44,705 nt of DNA from a virus: positions 1 through 44,705 of IMG/VR virus record IMGVR_UViG_3300021088_000020, one strand, 5' to 3'. Shown piece after piece: positions 31,125-38,906 of the stretch. The translations under genes were made by a program, and so were the position numbers. The notes beneath the pieces were generated by a model. The model ran no database searches and was not told the origin of the DNA. It was given only the letters and a program-made list of their open reading frames with translations. The first letter of the stretch is position 1. Every line of letters starts with the position of its first letter.

Positions 31125-33251
31125 TCATCGCCCCATTGCTTGAGGTCTAGCCATTCCGTTAGCTGGAGCCTGTTGCATTTGTTGGGGTTGCATTTGTGCT
31201 CCCCCTTGTTGCATGAGCATTTGAGCCATTTGGGCCATCGACCCTTGGTTCATATTCTCAAGTTCCTGAAGGCTCTGTCCTTGAGTCTCCAGTTTTTCGA
31301 TTAACCATTTGAGTGCTTCGTAGGGGAGTCGCGCCAAGCGCGTCTTCGCTGGGTCTTGCGGATCCGCCACATAAACCTGACAGGTAACTAGATATCCGCC
31401 GGTAGGGATGAACCCGCTTTCAGCCATTTGAATCGCTTTTTGATTCGCGACTTCGGACTGCTGATGACCCATGACGTAGTTCTGATAATTCTGCTGAATC
31501 TCGGGATGAAGGAATCTAAAGTCGGGCGACCTCATCCTTGAGACCGCCCGCTTGATACAGTACACATGGTTGTCGTACTGATTCATCTGAGGCATTTCTC
31601 CGCGATCCATCGCGAGAAGATCATTATTCGCGAGATCGAAATCCTGAGTCAGATCCTCAAGACCCTCCTCCATATTGGCGTAGGGCATGAGGCGGATAAT
31701 TTTTCCGAGTTCTTCTTTTCCGAGATTCGCGCCCGTGTACTGAACCAGATGATTCAGAACGAGTTGCTTTCCCATTTTCGTTTCAATGTCGTCGGATTGT
31801 GGCTCAACGACGATCTGGTACGAAATGTCGTCCATATTTCTAAACTCAGAAATATTGACCATCTCTTTTCTACCCACGGCATAGATCACTTCGTCATCAG
31901 GAAGGTGGATCTTGGCCAAGCGGAGATAGAGCTTAGAGACATCGACTAAAAACCGCTCAAAACGACGGATATAGCGTTGAAACTTCTTCTTTTGAGATGC
32001 AGCTCTGAAAAGCATCGCATAGGGGTCGAGTTGACCATTTACTTCAACATCGTCCTCGGCAACCATCATGACGCTGTAGAGTTCTTCGATCTGCGACTGC
32101 ATGTAGGCTGTGTACTGAGATCCGTCACGACCCTGGAGAATGGTCGATTGACCTCCGGTCGTAGAAATGTGCCTGATTCCGGGCATAGCTATGCCTGCGG
32201 AAACTTTTGAACCATTCTGGGTGATAATCTTGTCGTCACCCAGGGTAATTTGGTGTTCTGCGATCTTAGATGCGGCCCGATTGATCTCGGCCTGATATGG
32301 GCGCATGTGGTGAACGGAAGAACGACCGCGAGGCGTGGTCTGAATCTTGTCCCATTGCTGAACAATGATCGGAAATACGCCGCCGGGAAGTTCGCCTTGG
32401 GTCAAAATAAGGTCTGTAGTCGTGAAGTAGAAATAACCCTTCGGGTATTCTTCGCAGGGACGGAAAAAATACTCTTTTACGAGGACTTCTTCGTCAGATT
32501 TTCGATATCCACCACGAGAAGGGTCAAAAACGACCATCGTAGTATCGGCAGATGAATTGATCTGGTTGGCGATGTCGGGAAACTTGGCTTTCAGATCTTT
32601 TTTGTTCATCATCTTGCGGATGATGAGATAGCGAGACTTTGAAAGTTCCTTGGCGGCCGGATCGCGGAGTAAATTGAACCCATAAAGGGTCTCAAAAACG
32701 AATTCGCCTCGGAATTGTGGGCTTTGCTTTAAATTTCCATCGTCATCCGTAAGCGGTTGACCGTCGTCGTCTGTTTGTGGCTGGTAACCTGAGATTGGAC
32801 CGGCTGTCGCGTCCCAAAATAGTTTTAGAGCGACTTCACCTACGCCAATGAAGTCATCAACCCAGTCATCAATCTTCTCGTTGATGTTGTATCGTTCTAC
32901 CGCATCTTGCCAAACCGAGTGATGGAGTTCTGCGGACTTTTGGTCCTGCATCTCGGTTTCGTTCTTGGGAGAGAAACCGACTCCGGGGCACATCGAAACG
33001 ATGTTATTCGCGTAGGTTTTGGTGATTCTTTGGACGTGATTCTTGGTAAGGCGGATTTTCTGTTGGTCGGTTAGGTCTTTTGAGTCGCGAATACGACGTA
33101 GGAAGTCATGGCGGCGTTTATTGTAGTGATCGCCAGAAATGAGAAGGATGTTTGATCGCATTTCTGCGAAAACTTCCTGGTCAACCGTCATGCTCTCGCT
33201 ATAGAGCTTTTCGAGATCTGCGATTTTACTCGGTGTCGCCGTCGGCGCCAT
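31125..33251 (-). CDS. Portal protein (P22-like)
   Basis: The ATG at 33251 is preceded by GGGGAG; an in-frame GTG at 33284 is less likely. At 708 residues it is close to P22-type portals (about 725). It has the early motif QKIRLTKNHVQRITKTYANNI, a Pro-rich beta region around ISGYQPQTDDDGQPLTDDDG, and a helical C-terminal barrel ending in a Gln/Met-rich tail (QMAQMLMQQGGAQMQPQQ). It makes the 12-subunit ring for packaging and DNA exit. It sits between terminase and scaffold. Confidence 0.88.
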   Translation of the reverse strand: MAPTATPSKIADLEKLYSESMTVDQEVFAEMRSNILLISGDHYNKRRHDFLRRIRDSKDLTDQQKIRLTKNHVQRITKTYANNIVSMCPGVGFSPKNETEMQDQKSAELHHSVWQDAVERYNINEKIDDWVDDFIGVGEVALKLFWDATAGPISGYQPQTDDDGQPLTDDDGNLKQSPQFRGEFVFETLYGFNLLRDPAAKELSKSRYLIIRKMMNKKDLKAKFPDIANQINSSADTTMVVFDPSRGGYRKSDEEVLVKEYFFRPCEEYPKGYFYFTTTDLILTQGELPGGVFPIIVQQWDKIQTTPRGRSSVHHMRPYQAEINRAASKIAEHQITLGDDKIITQNGSKVSAGIAMPGIRHISTTGGQSTILQGRDGSQYTAYMQSQIEELYSVMMVAEDDVEVNGQLDPYAMLFRAASQKKKFQRYIRRFERFLVDVSKLYLRLAKIHLPDDEVIYAVGRKEMVNISEFRNMDDISYQIVVEPQSDDIETKMGKQLVLNHLVQYTGANLGKEELGKIIRLMPYANMEEGLEDLTQDFDLANNDLLAMDRGEMPQMNQYDNHVYCIKRAVSRMRSPDFRFLHPEIQQNYQNYVMGHQQSEVANQKAIQMAESGFIPTGGYLVTCQVYVADPQDPAKTRLARLPYEALKWLIEKLETQGQSLQELENMNQGSMAQMAQMLMQQGGAQMQPQQMQQAPANGMARPQAMGR

Positions 33252-33690
33252 CTTCAATCTCCCCGTTTTCGCCTTGAAGCTCACTTGTGATGAGTTCTTC
33301 TGCCAGAGTCGGATCTTCGATGACCGCTAATGAGATTTGTTCATCGCGAAGAGTGATCTCTTCGCGGCGTAAATTCTCTTTAATGATCTTCTTGTCTTCT
33401 TCCGTTATTGCGGGAACGGGGCCTTGAGGACTGCCAACTGGGATTTGATCCAGCGGAATTTGGTAATCGGGCTCGGGAGTGGATGTATTTTGGAACTCCA
33501 CATGGAGGTATCCGAATTTCAGTACGGATACTCCTGCCTCTGCACAAGTACGAATAATATCACAGACGTTTTCGCTTCCAAGATCACGGCTAGAAGTCGT
33601 TGCCGTACTGGGTGTTCCACTCTTCGATCTCGGTTTCTGGACTCCAGACGTTTTTATTTTCTTCGGAGGCTGCGAGTGGTCCGGCAACAT
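33226..33690 (-). CDS. Small acidic protein between terminase and portal
   Basis: The frame is open from 33690, but the first 100 bases overlap the terminase gene. A start near 33522 (CTG, after AGGAG) would remove that overlap; the exact start is uncertain. The C-terminal half is acidic (IKENLRREEITLRDEQISLA, GENGEIEDGADGDTE), with a beta-rich part around LKFGYLHVEFQN. Its end overlaps the portal start by 26 bases. Function unknown. Confidence 0.65.
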   Translation of the reverse strand: MLPDHSQPPKKIKTSGVQKPRSKSGTPSTATTSSRDLGSENVCDIIRTCAEAGVSVLKFGYLHVEFQNTSTPEPDYQIPLDQIPVGSPQGPVPAITEEDKKIIKENLRREEITLRDEQISLAVIEDPTLAEELITSELQGENGEIEDGADGDTE

Positions 33691-35158
33691 ATTCTCTTCT
33701 TTCCATGATTTGCTGCTGCATTGGGGTCAGCGGTTCTTCGGGAGGTTTTTCAAGGGGGGAGTCTGGATCTTGAATTTCGTCACTCGAGATCGAGGAGAAA
33801 TCCCATGGGATGAGGGTCACGGCGTAGCGCATGGCATCCGCAAAGTCGTCTTTAGCTTTGTTCTTTGGAGTATCTTTGCGAAGTCCGATTAATTCGGAGG
33901 CAAGCTTATGAAGTTCTTCGTCTTCTTCGATAATGAGCATGTCATTTTTGAAGAGGACGTTAATGATCTGTTCACCGCGCTCATGGGATTTATCGGCGGG
34001 TTGAAAGGGCTCATCCGAACGACCGGCCAGGATAGAAAAGTCCTTGGAACCCCAGTCATAGAAGGCTTCAGTGACTAGGAGATTTTTAGCGTTTCTTAGT
34101 TCCTGATATTTTTGGAGTACGTCACCAGCGGTGGTTTCGATACCGTCGCCACGCCAGCCTAGAAATACGCGACCCCGTTTATAGTCTGGAGACACAGCCA
34201 CAAAGCACACAGCACCAGGATGATTTTTGGTCCCCCCGGATCCGGGGTCAACACCGCCGTAAATGAGCCAGTCTTTAGGAATCTGAGCTTTTGGCCGAAT
34301 ATGGCGTTTAACATCGAACTGCTCATATTTTCTCCCCGAGTCATCACGAATGAATTTCCCGTAAACGCGCTTCAGAATCTCTTTGTGATTTCGGCAGCGA
34401 TTTTTTACGATGTTGATCTTTTGGTCGGTCCAGTGGGACGGGGTTCCGTCTTCGTAGAATTGGGCATCGTAAAGACTGACTGTTAGTTTAAGTGCTTCGG
34501 GTAAATTCTCTTCCTCGAACGCCTCAGGATCTAAAGCCTTTCTCCAGAAGTCCTGACCGATGGTCGCGGTGAAGACCATGTGGAAGTATCCGTCTGACGC
34601 GGAAATACGGAACATCAACTCTTCGTAGAGTTCTACCGGCAATTCCTCGTCACAGAAGAGAGCGTCAACAGTACCCGTTTGCAGGGAGTTGACGTTTTGG
34701 GAATAGGTCTTGAAGTAGACTGAAACCCCGGAATTGAAGTGAAGTTCCGCTACTTCCTTGTTTTTGTAGACGACTTTCCAGCCATAGACTGGATCGTCTT
34801 TGAACTTTCCTTTGGGGAGGAACTGAACCCACTTCTTTTCAAACTCGATTGTTGCCTGTGGGGACGTGGGGTAGAGGTACCAAAATTGAGTGGGTTTATG
34901 CAGCCAGAGCTTCGGCCATTTTTTTTGGTTTGTCGCCCAGTCGATGCATTTTCTAATTTGGGTAGAAGATTTGGAGACTTGGTTTGCGGCGCAGAGAAGG
35001 TTGATCTTGTTGACGGAATCGAAAAACTCTTTCGCCCACTTGTACCACTTCCAGCCATAGAGAAAGGGCAGACCTTCCCGGAGTTCGAGCTGCTTCTCCT
35101 TGAGCCTGATCTGCTCTTGAAGCTTACGAATCCGAAGTGATTCTTCAGGTGTCGTCAC
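33590..35158 (-). CDS. terL: Terminase large subunit
   Basis: The 522-residue product has the ATPase Walker A-like AANQVSKSS (57-65) and Walker B ALFCDEE (166-172), then the RNase H-like nuclease with GGVDPGS (301-307) and DDFADAMRYAV (about 438-448). It pumps DNA into the prohead and cuts it. The A-box form (AANQVGKS-like) resembles T7/N4-type terminases. It is downstream of a probable small-subunit gene and upstream of the portal. Confident call. Confidence 0.95.
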   Translation of the reverse strand: MTTPEESLRIRKLQEQIRLKEKQLELREGLPFLYGWKWYKWAKEFFDSVNKINLLCAANQVSKSSTQIRKCIDWATNQKKWPKLWLHKPTQFWYLYPTSPQATIEFEKKWVQFLPKGKFKDDPVYGWKVVYKNKEVAELHFNSGVSVYFKTYSQNVNSLQTGTVDALFCDEELPVELYEELMFRISASDGYFHMVFTATIGQDFWRKALDPEAFEEENLPEALKLTVSLYDAQFYEDGTPSHWTDQKINIVKNRCRNHKEILKRVYGKFIRDDSGRKYEQFDVKRHIRPKAQIPKDWLIYGGVDPGSGGTKNHPGAVCFVAVSPDYKRGRVFLGWRGDGIETTAGDVLQKYQELRNAKNLLVTEAFYDWGSKDFSILAGRSDEPFQPADKSHERGEQIINVLFKNDMLIIEEDEELHKLASELIGLRKDTPKNKAKDDFADAMRYAVTLIPWDFSSISSDEIQDPDSPLEKPPEEPLTPMQQQIMERREYVAGPLAASEENKNVWSPETEIEEWNTQYGNDF

Positions 35159-35391
35159 TTCTTGTCCCGGGTTAAATATCGGTAGAAACGATGGGCTTCC
35201 CGGTAGTTAGGAAAGGCCCCGCAAGCACAGGGGCGAGAATCCCCGCGCAGGAACATATGGCCGTGGAATCCTGAGTAGCATCGGTTCATGCAGATTTCGC
35301 AATTGAGAGCGTTTTTGCAGAGGTGGTGCTTTTTCTGCGTCCTAGGTTCCCCAACCGAAAATTTTTTGGTTTCGTTACCCCTCAGAGACAA
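35155..35391 (-). CDS. Small Cys/His-rich protein
   Basis: The 78-residue product has HLCKNALNCEICMNRCYSGFHGH and CACG, i.e. seven Cys and several His, an obvious zinc or disulfide candidate. It overlaps the small-terminase gene by 17 bases and terminase by four, so is translated in between. It may assist packaging or be an HNH-like relic, but I see no nuclease motif. Confidence 0.7.
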   Translation of the reverse strand: MSLRGNETKKFSVGEPRTQKKHHLCKNALNCEICMNRCYSGFHGHMFLRGDSRPCACGAFPNYREAHRFYRYLTRDKK

Positions 35392-36163
35392 TTTCAGCCT
35401 CCACGTCTTTCACCCCATCACTACCCGGGGTGTGTTCGGCGGCTTTTTCTCTCTTCTCGAGTTCTAAGAGCTGCTGTTGGAGCCCGTCCATAGTCAGGGC
35501 TTCTGTCTGTTTATTGACCTGACCCAAAGAGGCGTGAACCGTGAGTTGCTTAGAAGCGACCGCGCCCTTTAAGCGAACGTGGATCATTTCCGTGATCTTC
35601 GCCTTCATCTCCAGGAGCTTCATGTTGAAGCCGATGATGGTGGGTTCGCCGTCCTCGTCCTTGAGGACCTTTCCGTCCGCGTCCGTGAGGTAGACATTCG
35701 CGTCCAAGGCGAGCACGTCCCGTAATTGCTCAAGACCGAACTGAAGCCCTTCCTCCAAGACCGTTTCGTAGGAGGACGGCATACAAAGCATCCAAGCGAC
35801 ATTCTCTGGACGCTTCAGATAGTGGTCGTACAGGAACTGCCTGGAACAGATTCCCGCAACAATTGCTGAAAAGTTCATCTCCTGGGCATTCCGAGCCTGG
35901 GTCTGGTCATACTGATTCCAGAAGTTCAGACGTAGGCGATTGTCCGTGATCGTTGGTGTACTCTTCTTGGCACGAAGCGTCTTAAGCAGGGTCCGCTCGT
36001 CCATTCCAAAGAGCAGGGGTTCTTTCTCGAATGCGGACTGAATGGCTCTACGCACAGTGTCTGAAACGAGGTTAATTAGGGACCGAGGGTCCTCTGAATC
36101 GAATAGGGATACCGAATTTCGGCCTATTTGTGCGGGTGTCAAGGACGCTTGGTTATCCACCAT
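35375..36163 (-). CDS. Terminase small-subunit-like packaging protein
   Basis: The 262-residue product is the first gene of the virion operon. It is helical, with HTH-like stretches in the first 120 residues (LTPAQIGRNSVSLFDSEDPR, RRAIQSAFEKEPLLFG), a central part with YLTDADGKVLKDEDGEP and a coiled-coil C-terminus (LQQQLLELEKREKAAEH). Small terminases bind DNA and oligomerise. Position directly upstream of the large subunit supports the call; sequence alone does not. Confidence 0.65.
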   Translation of the reverse strand: MVDNQASLTPAQIGRNSVSLFDSEDPRSLINLVSDTVRRAIQSAFEKEPLLFGMDERTLLKTLRAKKSTPTITDNRLRLNFWNQYDQTQARNAQEMNFSAIVAGICSRQFLYDHYLKRPENVAWMLCMPSSYETVLEEGLQFGLEQLRDVLALDANVYLTDADGKVLKDEDGEPTIIGFNMKLLEMKAKITEMIHVRLKGAVASKQLTVHASLGQVNKQTEALTMDGLQQQLLELEKREKAAEHTPGSDGVKDVEAEIVSEG

Positions 36164-36177
36164 GCGGCCATGTAATA

Positions 36178-36183
36178 ATTATA
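36178..36183 (-). promoter_or_regulatory. -10 box for the virion operon
   Basis: TATAAT on the minus strand, with a downstream start of the small-terminase gene at 36163. No good -35 box is at the usual distance; the palindrome at 36197-36213 is there instead, so an activator or repressor probably acts at this place. Confidence 0.5.
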
Positions 36184-36196
36184 CTGACGATCTGTC

Positions 36197-36213
36197 TAGG
36201 TAAATTTTACCTA
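36197..36213. promoter_or_regulatory. Palindrome TAGGTAAA-T-TTTACCTA
   Basis: A perfect 8-bp inverted repeat with one central T, placed where the -35 region of the virion promoter should be. Likely operator. Confidence 0.6.
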
Positions 36214-36354
36214 TTTTATTTTTCGTCGATTTTTTTACAGGGGTGGGGATGGTCCGGTCCCAGCCACGAGCGACCCCCATCCCCCCGGGTCGGGCAGGTT
36301 CTTCTAGGTATGGCGTGGTTAATTTATATAATGAATTCATATGGTTAATTAACA

Positions 36355-36371
36355 GTGACAATTATTGTCAC
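36355..36371. promoter_or_regulatory. Palindrome GTGACAAT-T-ATTGTCAC
   Basis: A perfect 8-bp inverted repeat with one central T. GTGACAATT also occurs at 12343-12352 beside the paired GTGATCAC sites. Likely operator for a dimeric repressor. Confidence 0.6.
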
Positions 36372-36416
36372 ACCAATACAGCTGGTAAGGGTAGCTTCAG
36401 TCCTAGGCTTTGGCCC

Positions 36417-36471
36417 GGTGCCGGGATTGGTCACCGATCTCGTAGCGTGCACGGTGACGGATATGGGCACC
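36417..36471 (+). ncRNA. Nested hairpin (possible small RNA or cis element)
   Basis: GGTGCC (36417-36422) pairs with GGCACC (36466-36471), and GTCACCG (36430-36436) with CGGTGAC (36452-36458), with balanced 7-base internal loops and a 15-base end loop. The strand is unknown. I see no promoter or gene linked to it, so this is a structure only. Confidence 0.4.
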
Positions 36472-36623
36472 TAATTGTTAAGTTATAGCGGCGCCGCGGA
36501 ATCTATAAACCCCGTGTTTTGAGACATAAAGCTAATGACATCAATGGGTGTGAATAGTTAAGATTGCCTTGATTAATGGCGGTGACCAAAAACGGCACGG
36601 GAGAGGAGAATAAGCATAGACTA

Positions 36624-36638
36624 GTTACTTTAAGTAAC
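36624..36638. promoter_or_regulatory. Palindrome GTTACTT-T-AAGTAAC
   Basis: A perfect 7-bp inverted repeat with one central T, the third of that style in this region. Likely operator. Confidence 0.55.
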
Positions 36639-36851
36639 AATTAGCCAGACGCTCCACGATGCCTCAGGTTCAACGATGACCTTTTATGACACTTATCCCT
36701 TATCTGCGCGCCGAACGCCTCTTATATCCAATAGTCGCCTGGTTTGGGGATATATCCGAGATGATGACAGCTAGGCAGCAGGGTGGGGACACGGGGGAGG
36801 GGGAGAGGCGGGGCGATCATAACACGTTACGTCTTGCACAATATGAGAGAT

Positions 36852-37235
36852 TCAAAGCCCTAATTCGTCAGCAAGTTCTTTCCAACCGTGAAAGTCAGTG
36901 ACAGAAATTGGCCCATTGACTATTCCATCTGGACCCATAAAGCGTAACCCATCTCTCTCTGCGAAGCGTTTAACGACCTTGGATGCAATCTGATAGAAAT
37001 GACTGCGGGTAAGTTCAATGCTCTTCTCCTGAACCTCCCAATCGTCAGCTAATACGTCCTCAAGCGACAAATGCGGGACGGGACACTTAACACCATATGC
37101 GGCCGAGATAGCGGCGGAATGACAACCTAAGAAGCACCAGGGATCAACCCATCCGGTTCCGCTCGATCCAACGTGGCTTGGCTTACCTTTACGTCTTAGG
37201 GGTTTCTCGGTGCGTATCGCTTCAATGAAGTTCAT
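36852..37235 (-). CDS. Small phage protein, weakly DUF2829-like
   Basis: The 127-residue product starts MNFIEAIRTEKPLRRKGKPS, like the 'MNF.EAI......RR' start of DUF2829-type phage proteins, and has LSLEDVLADDWEVQEKSIEL, close to their 'EDLLADDWEV' motif. DUF2829 includes Tad2, a phage inhibitor of Thoeris defence that binds its signal molecule, but this protein is longer and lacks some usual parts, so an anti-defence role is only a suggestion. It is alone on its strand in a gene-poor part. Confidence 0.6.
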   Translation of the reverse strand: MNFIEAIRTEKPLRRKGKPSHVGSSGTGWVDPWCFLGCHSAAISAAYGVKCPVPHLSLEDVLADDWEVQEKSIELTRSHFYQIASKVVKRFAERDGLRFMGPDGIVNGPISVTDFHGWKELADELGL

Positions 37236-37403
37236 GTGTCATCGCTACCGTATAAATATTACTCGGTCGAGTGAATTAGCATGACACTTTCCGTCAATTC
37301 AATGCCGCCAGTTAGTCCGTATCAATGCTGACTCTATGGCACGGCGCATGCTTAGACGCTATGCATAACGCGGTGGATTGCCGCATAACGAATAAGGGGA
37401 CAT
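37236..37403. promoter_or_regulatory. Divergent promoter region
   Basis: About 170 bases between divergent genes at 37235 (minus) and 37404 (plus). GTGTCAT (37236-37242) and ATGACAC (37281-37287) form a 7-bp inverted repeat around TATAAATATTAC, and GCATAACG occurs twice near 37360-37390. AAGGGG stands before the plus gene. Likely promoters with an operator; exact boxes not clear. Confidence 0.45.
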
Positions 37404-37640
37404 ATGAGACTGAAACCAGGAAAAATCCTGACCAAGCGAGAGCTGCAGGATATCGAAGACGAGATAGACGCCATTAACCTAACCGCTGACCGGGAGAATG
37501 AACTCTCCGAAGAGGCAGAGATACGACTGGAATACCTGCGATCATTAGTTGAGTCGTCGCTAAAAGCTAAACAGATGCGAGAGCGCCGCAAGCGGATTGA
37601 ACAATCTGGACTTCGCCTCATCATCGGAGGTGCAGCTTGA
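37404..37640 (+). CDS. Charged helical protein
   Basis: The 78-residue product is nearly all charged helix (LQDIEDEIDAINLTADREN, AKQMRERRKRIEQS) and may be coiled coil. It leads an operon of small genes that overlap by four bases each (37637, 37960, 38097, 38192, 38413). Function unknown. Confidence 0.7.
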   Translation: MRLKPGKILTKRELQDIEDEIDAINLTADRENELSEEAEIRLEYLRSLVESSLKAKQMRERRKRIEQSGLRLIIGGAA

Positions 37641-37963
37641 AAACAGCAATCCAGCTTTCCCAATGGGGTTCGGTGAAGTCCTTCACGTCTAATCGAAAGG
37701 CACATTGTAACAACTGCTCGCAGCTCGTTGGGAGCGAGATGGTTCAGACGCCCATTCTGCCAGGGGAAAAACGAATCACGCTAACCATGGGTTTCAATCG
37801 AACGCTTTACCTCTGCGCTGAGTGCGCGGAATTCCAGGTCGAGTGCCTTGAGAGTCTTGTATCGGACCTAAAGAGAGCTATTTCTGGCTGGATCGATACT
37901 GAAGCTGAATGGTACACCCGCCGCGACGCTTCGATTGCTTCTGAGAATGCGAGGTCCGCATGA
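37637..37963 (+). CDS. Small protein with two CxxC pairs
   Basis: The 108-residue product uses a TTG start that overlaps the previous stop, with GGAGG well placed. It has AHCNNCSQL near residue 25 and LYLCAECAEF near 60: two CxxC pairs, i.e. a likely zinc ribbon. A helical C-terminus follows. Function unknown. Confidence 0.75.
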   Translation: MKTAIQLSQWGSVKSFTSNRKAHCNNCSQLVGSEMVQTPILPGEKRITLTMGFNRTLYLCAECAEFQVECLESLVSDLKRAISGWIDTEAEWYTRRDASIASENARSA

Positions 37964-38100
37964 GCACCACTAGGATTAACGGAGGTTGGTGCATCGCTGA
38001 TATGATTGGCGGCTATCGAGTTAAGCGCCTCTATTTCGGGTACTCCAAACGAGAAGCGATGCGAGAGTTTCGCGCTGAATTTAAGCGAGGTGACCAATGA
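37960..38100 (+). CDS. Very small basic protein
   Basis: 46 residues, started by ATGA overlap. Basic with aromatic residues (GGYRVKRLYFGYSKREAMREF), looking like a small beta-helix nucleic-acid-binding unit. It ends in ATGA for the next gene. Function unknown. Confidence 0.6.
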   Translation: MSTTRINGGWCIADMIGGYRVKRLYFGYSKREAMREFRAEFKRGDQ

Positions 38101-38195
38101 CTGACCTTATCGGCCTAGCAATCCTCTTCGGGTTTCCTGCGGTTACAGCGGCAGCTATGCTTGTGGTCTACCGTCTGGTGCGAGGTGCGTCGTGA
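38097..38195 (+). CDS. Tiny membrane protein
   Basis: 32 residues, almost entirely one hydrophobic segment (IGLAILFGFPAVTAAAMLVV) with a basic end. Coupled by ATGA and GTGA overlaps to both neighbours. Tiny phage membrane proteins can act in exclusion or lysis timing; no evidence for either here. Confidence 0.55.
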   Translation: MTDLIGLAILFGFPAVTAAAMLVVYRLVRGAS

Positions 38196-38416
38196 CCTAT
38201 TCAATCCAAGATGGCGTCCGAAAACTAACGTGCGACGGCTTGTGGCCGGGTTGTGATCTCAAAGTGACTCATATCGACGAGAAGGGTTACACCTACTGCA
38301 AGCCGTGCGGAATAAGCCGCAAGCAGTACATGCGATGCCGCCAACTTAAGCCCAAGGAGCTTAAACAGCTCGAATCCGGTCAGCCGTTGCAGTCGTATTC
38401 GCGGAGTGGAACATGA
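38192..38416 (+). CDS. Small zinc-binding-like protein
   Basis: The 74-residue product uses a GTG start overlapping the previous stop. Motifs: KLTCDGLWPGCDLKVTHID, YTYCKPCGISRK and RCRQL. Several Cys and one His suggest a metal site, a little like a small HNH or zinc finger. Function unknown. Confidence 0.65.
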   Translation: MTYSIQDGVRKLTCDGLWPGCDLKVTHIDEKGYTYCKPCGISRKQYMRCRQLKPKELKQLESGQPLQSYSRSGT

Positions 38417-38652
38417 GCCTAAAAGACGGATGGGTGAAGTGCCAGAAATGTAAGCAGATGTGCCAGTCAGATTGCCCATGCTGGGACAAGCCAAAATGCG
38501 CTGCATGCAATGACGAAGACCGCGACGTAGACGACCAATGCCAGGAATGCTGTCCCCACGACGAGCGCGACCACGGCATATGCCTCATGTGCGGCCACGA
38601 GAAAGAAGATTGGTTTCAATCCCGGTTTCGCGAAACGAGAGAAGGTTACTAA
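38413..38652 (+). CDS. Cys-rich protein with many CxxC motifs
   Basis: The 79-residue product has 14 or so Cys: VKCQKCKQMC, DCPCW, KCAAC, QCQECC and CLMCGH. It is likely to hold two or three zinc ions or be redox active. It starts by ATGA overlap. It is followed by one more Cys-rich gene. Function unknown, but a cluster of Cys-rich small genes in a row is unusual. Confidence 0.7.
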   Translation: MSLKDGWVKCQKCKQMCQSDCPCWDKPKCAACNDEDRDVDDQCQECCPHDERDHGICLMCGHEKEDWFQSRFRETREGY

Positions 38653-38702
38653 TTGTCCCCCCAAGCGCCACGGATGGCGTTTTTTATGATATTGGAAGGG
38701 CC

Positions 38703-38906
38703 ATGCACGATTGCGAGCGGTGCCGTCAGTTTAAGGAATTCTATGGGCACGACAAATGCCCGTATCATTGCTTACTTTGCGACTCTATTTTGGATTTATG
38801 TGAAGCTCATGAGCCTCGCTCACTGAAACTGCTCATCGACTCCGCTGATATCGACAATCAAGCTATTCCCGTCGCGATGATAGGCAAAACTTCCGGCCTG
38901 GATTAG
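38703..38906 (+). CDS. Small Cys/His-rich protein overlapping a convergent gene
   Basis: ATG 38703 has GGAAGGG before it. The 67-residue product begins with CERCRQFKEFYGHDKCPYHC and LLCDSI, so a zinc site is likely. Its last 87 bases overlap the end of the lipoprotein gene on the other strand. The Cys-rich half outside the overlap looks real; the overlapping end may be non-essential. Confidence 0.6.
   Translation: MHDCERCRQFKEFYGHDKCPYHCLLCDSILDLCEAHEPRSLKLLIDSADIDNQAIPVAMIGKTSGLD

Larger units (their letters stand above)
36164..36851. promoter_or_regulatory. Gene-poor control region upstream of the virion operon
   Basis: About 690 bases with no convincing gene. Minus strand: a TATAAT box (36178-36183) lies close to the virion operon. 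Three perfect palindromes centred on one T are at 36197-36213, 36355-36371 and 36624-36638. A stable hairpin is at 36245-36252/36277-36284 (inner GGTC/GACC), and a long nested hairpin at 36417-36471. The rest shows nothing I can interpret. It could hold the late promoter, operators and perhaps a replication or packaging site. Confidence 0.6.

Noticed and set aside
36240-36290. Rho-independent terminator
   Set aside because: The hairpin is strong, but on neither strand does a T-run follow it; the T-run at 36231 precedes it.
36686-36901. A plus-strand gene of 71 residues
   Set aside because: No ribosome site, no protein-like pattern, and it overlaps the end of the gene at 36852-37235.
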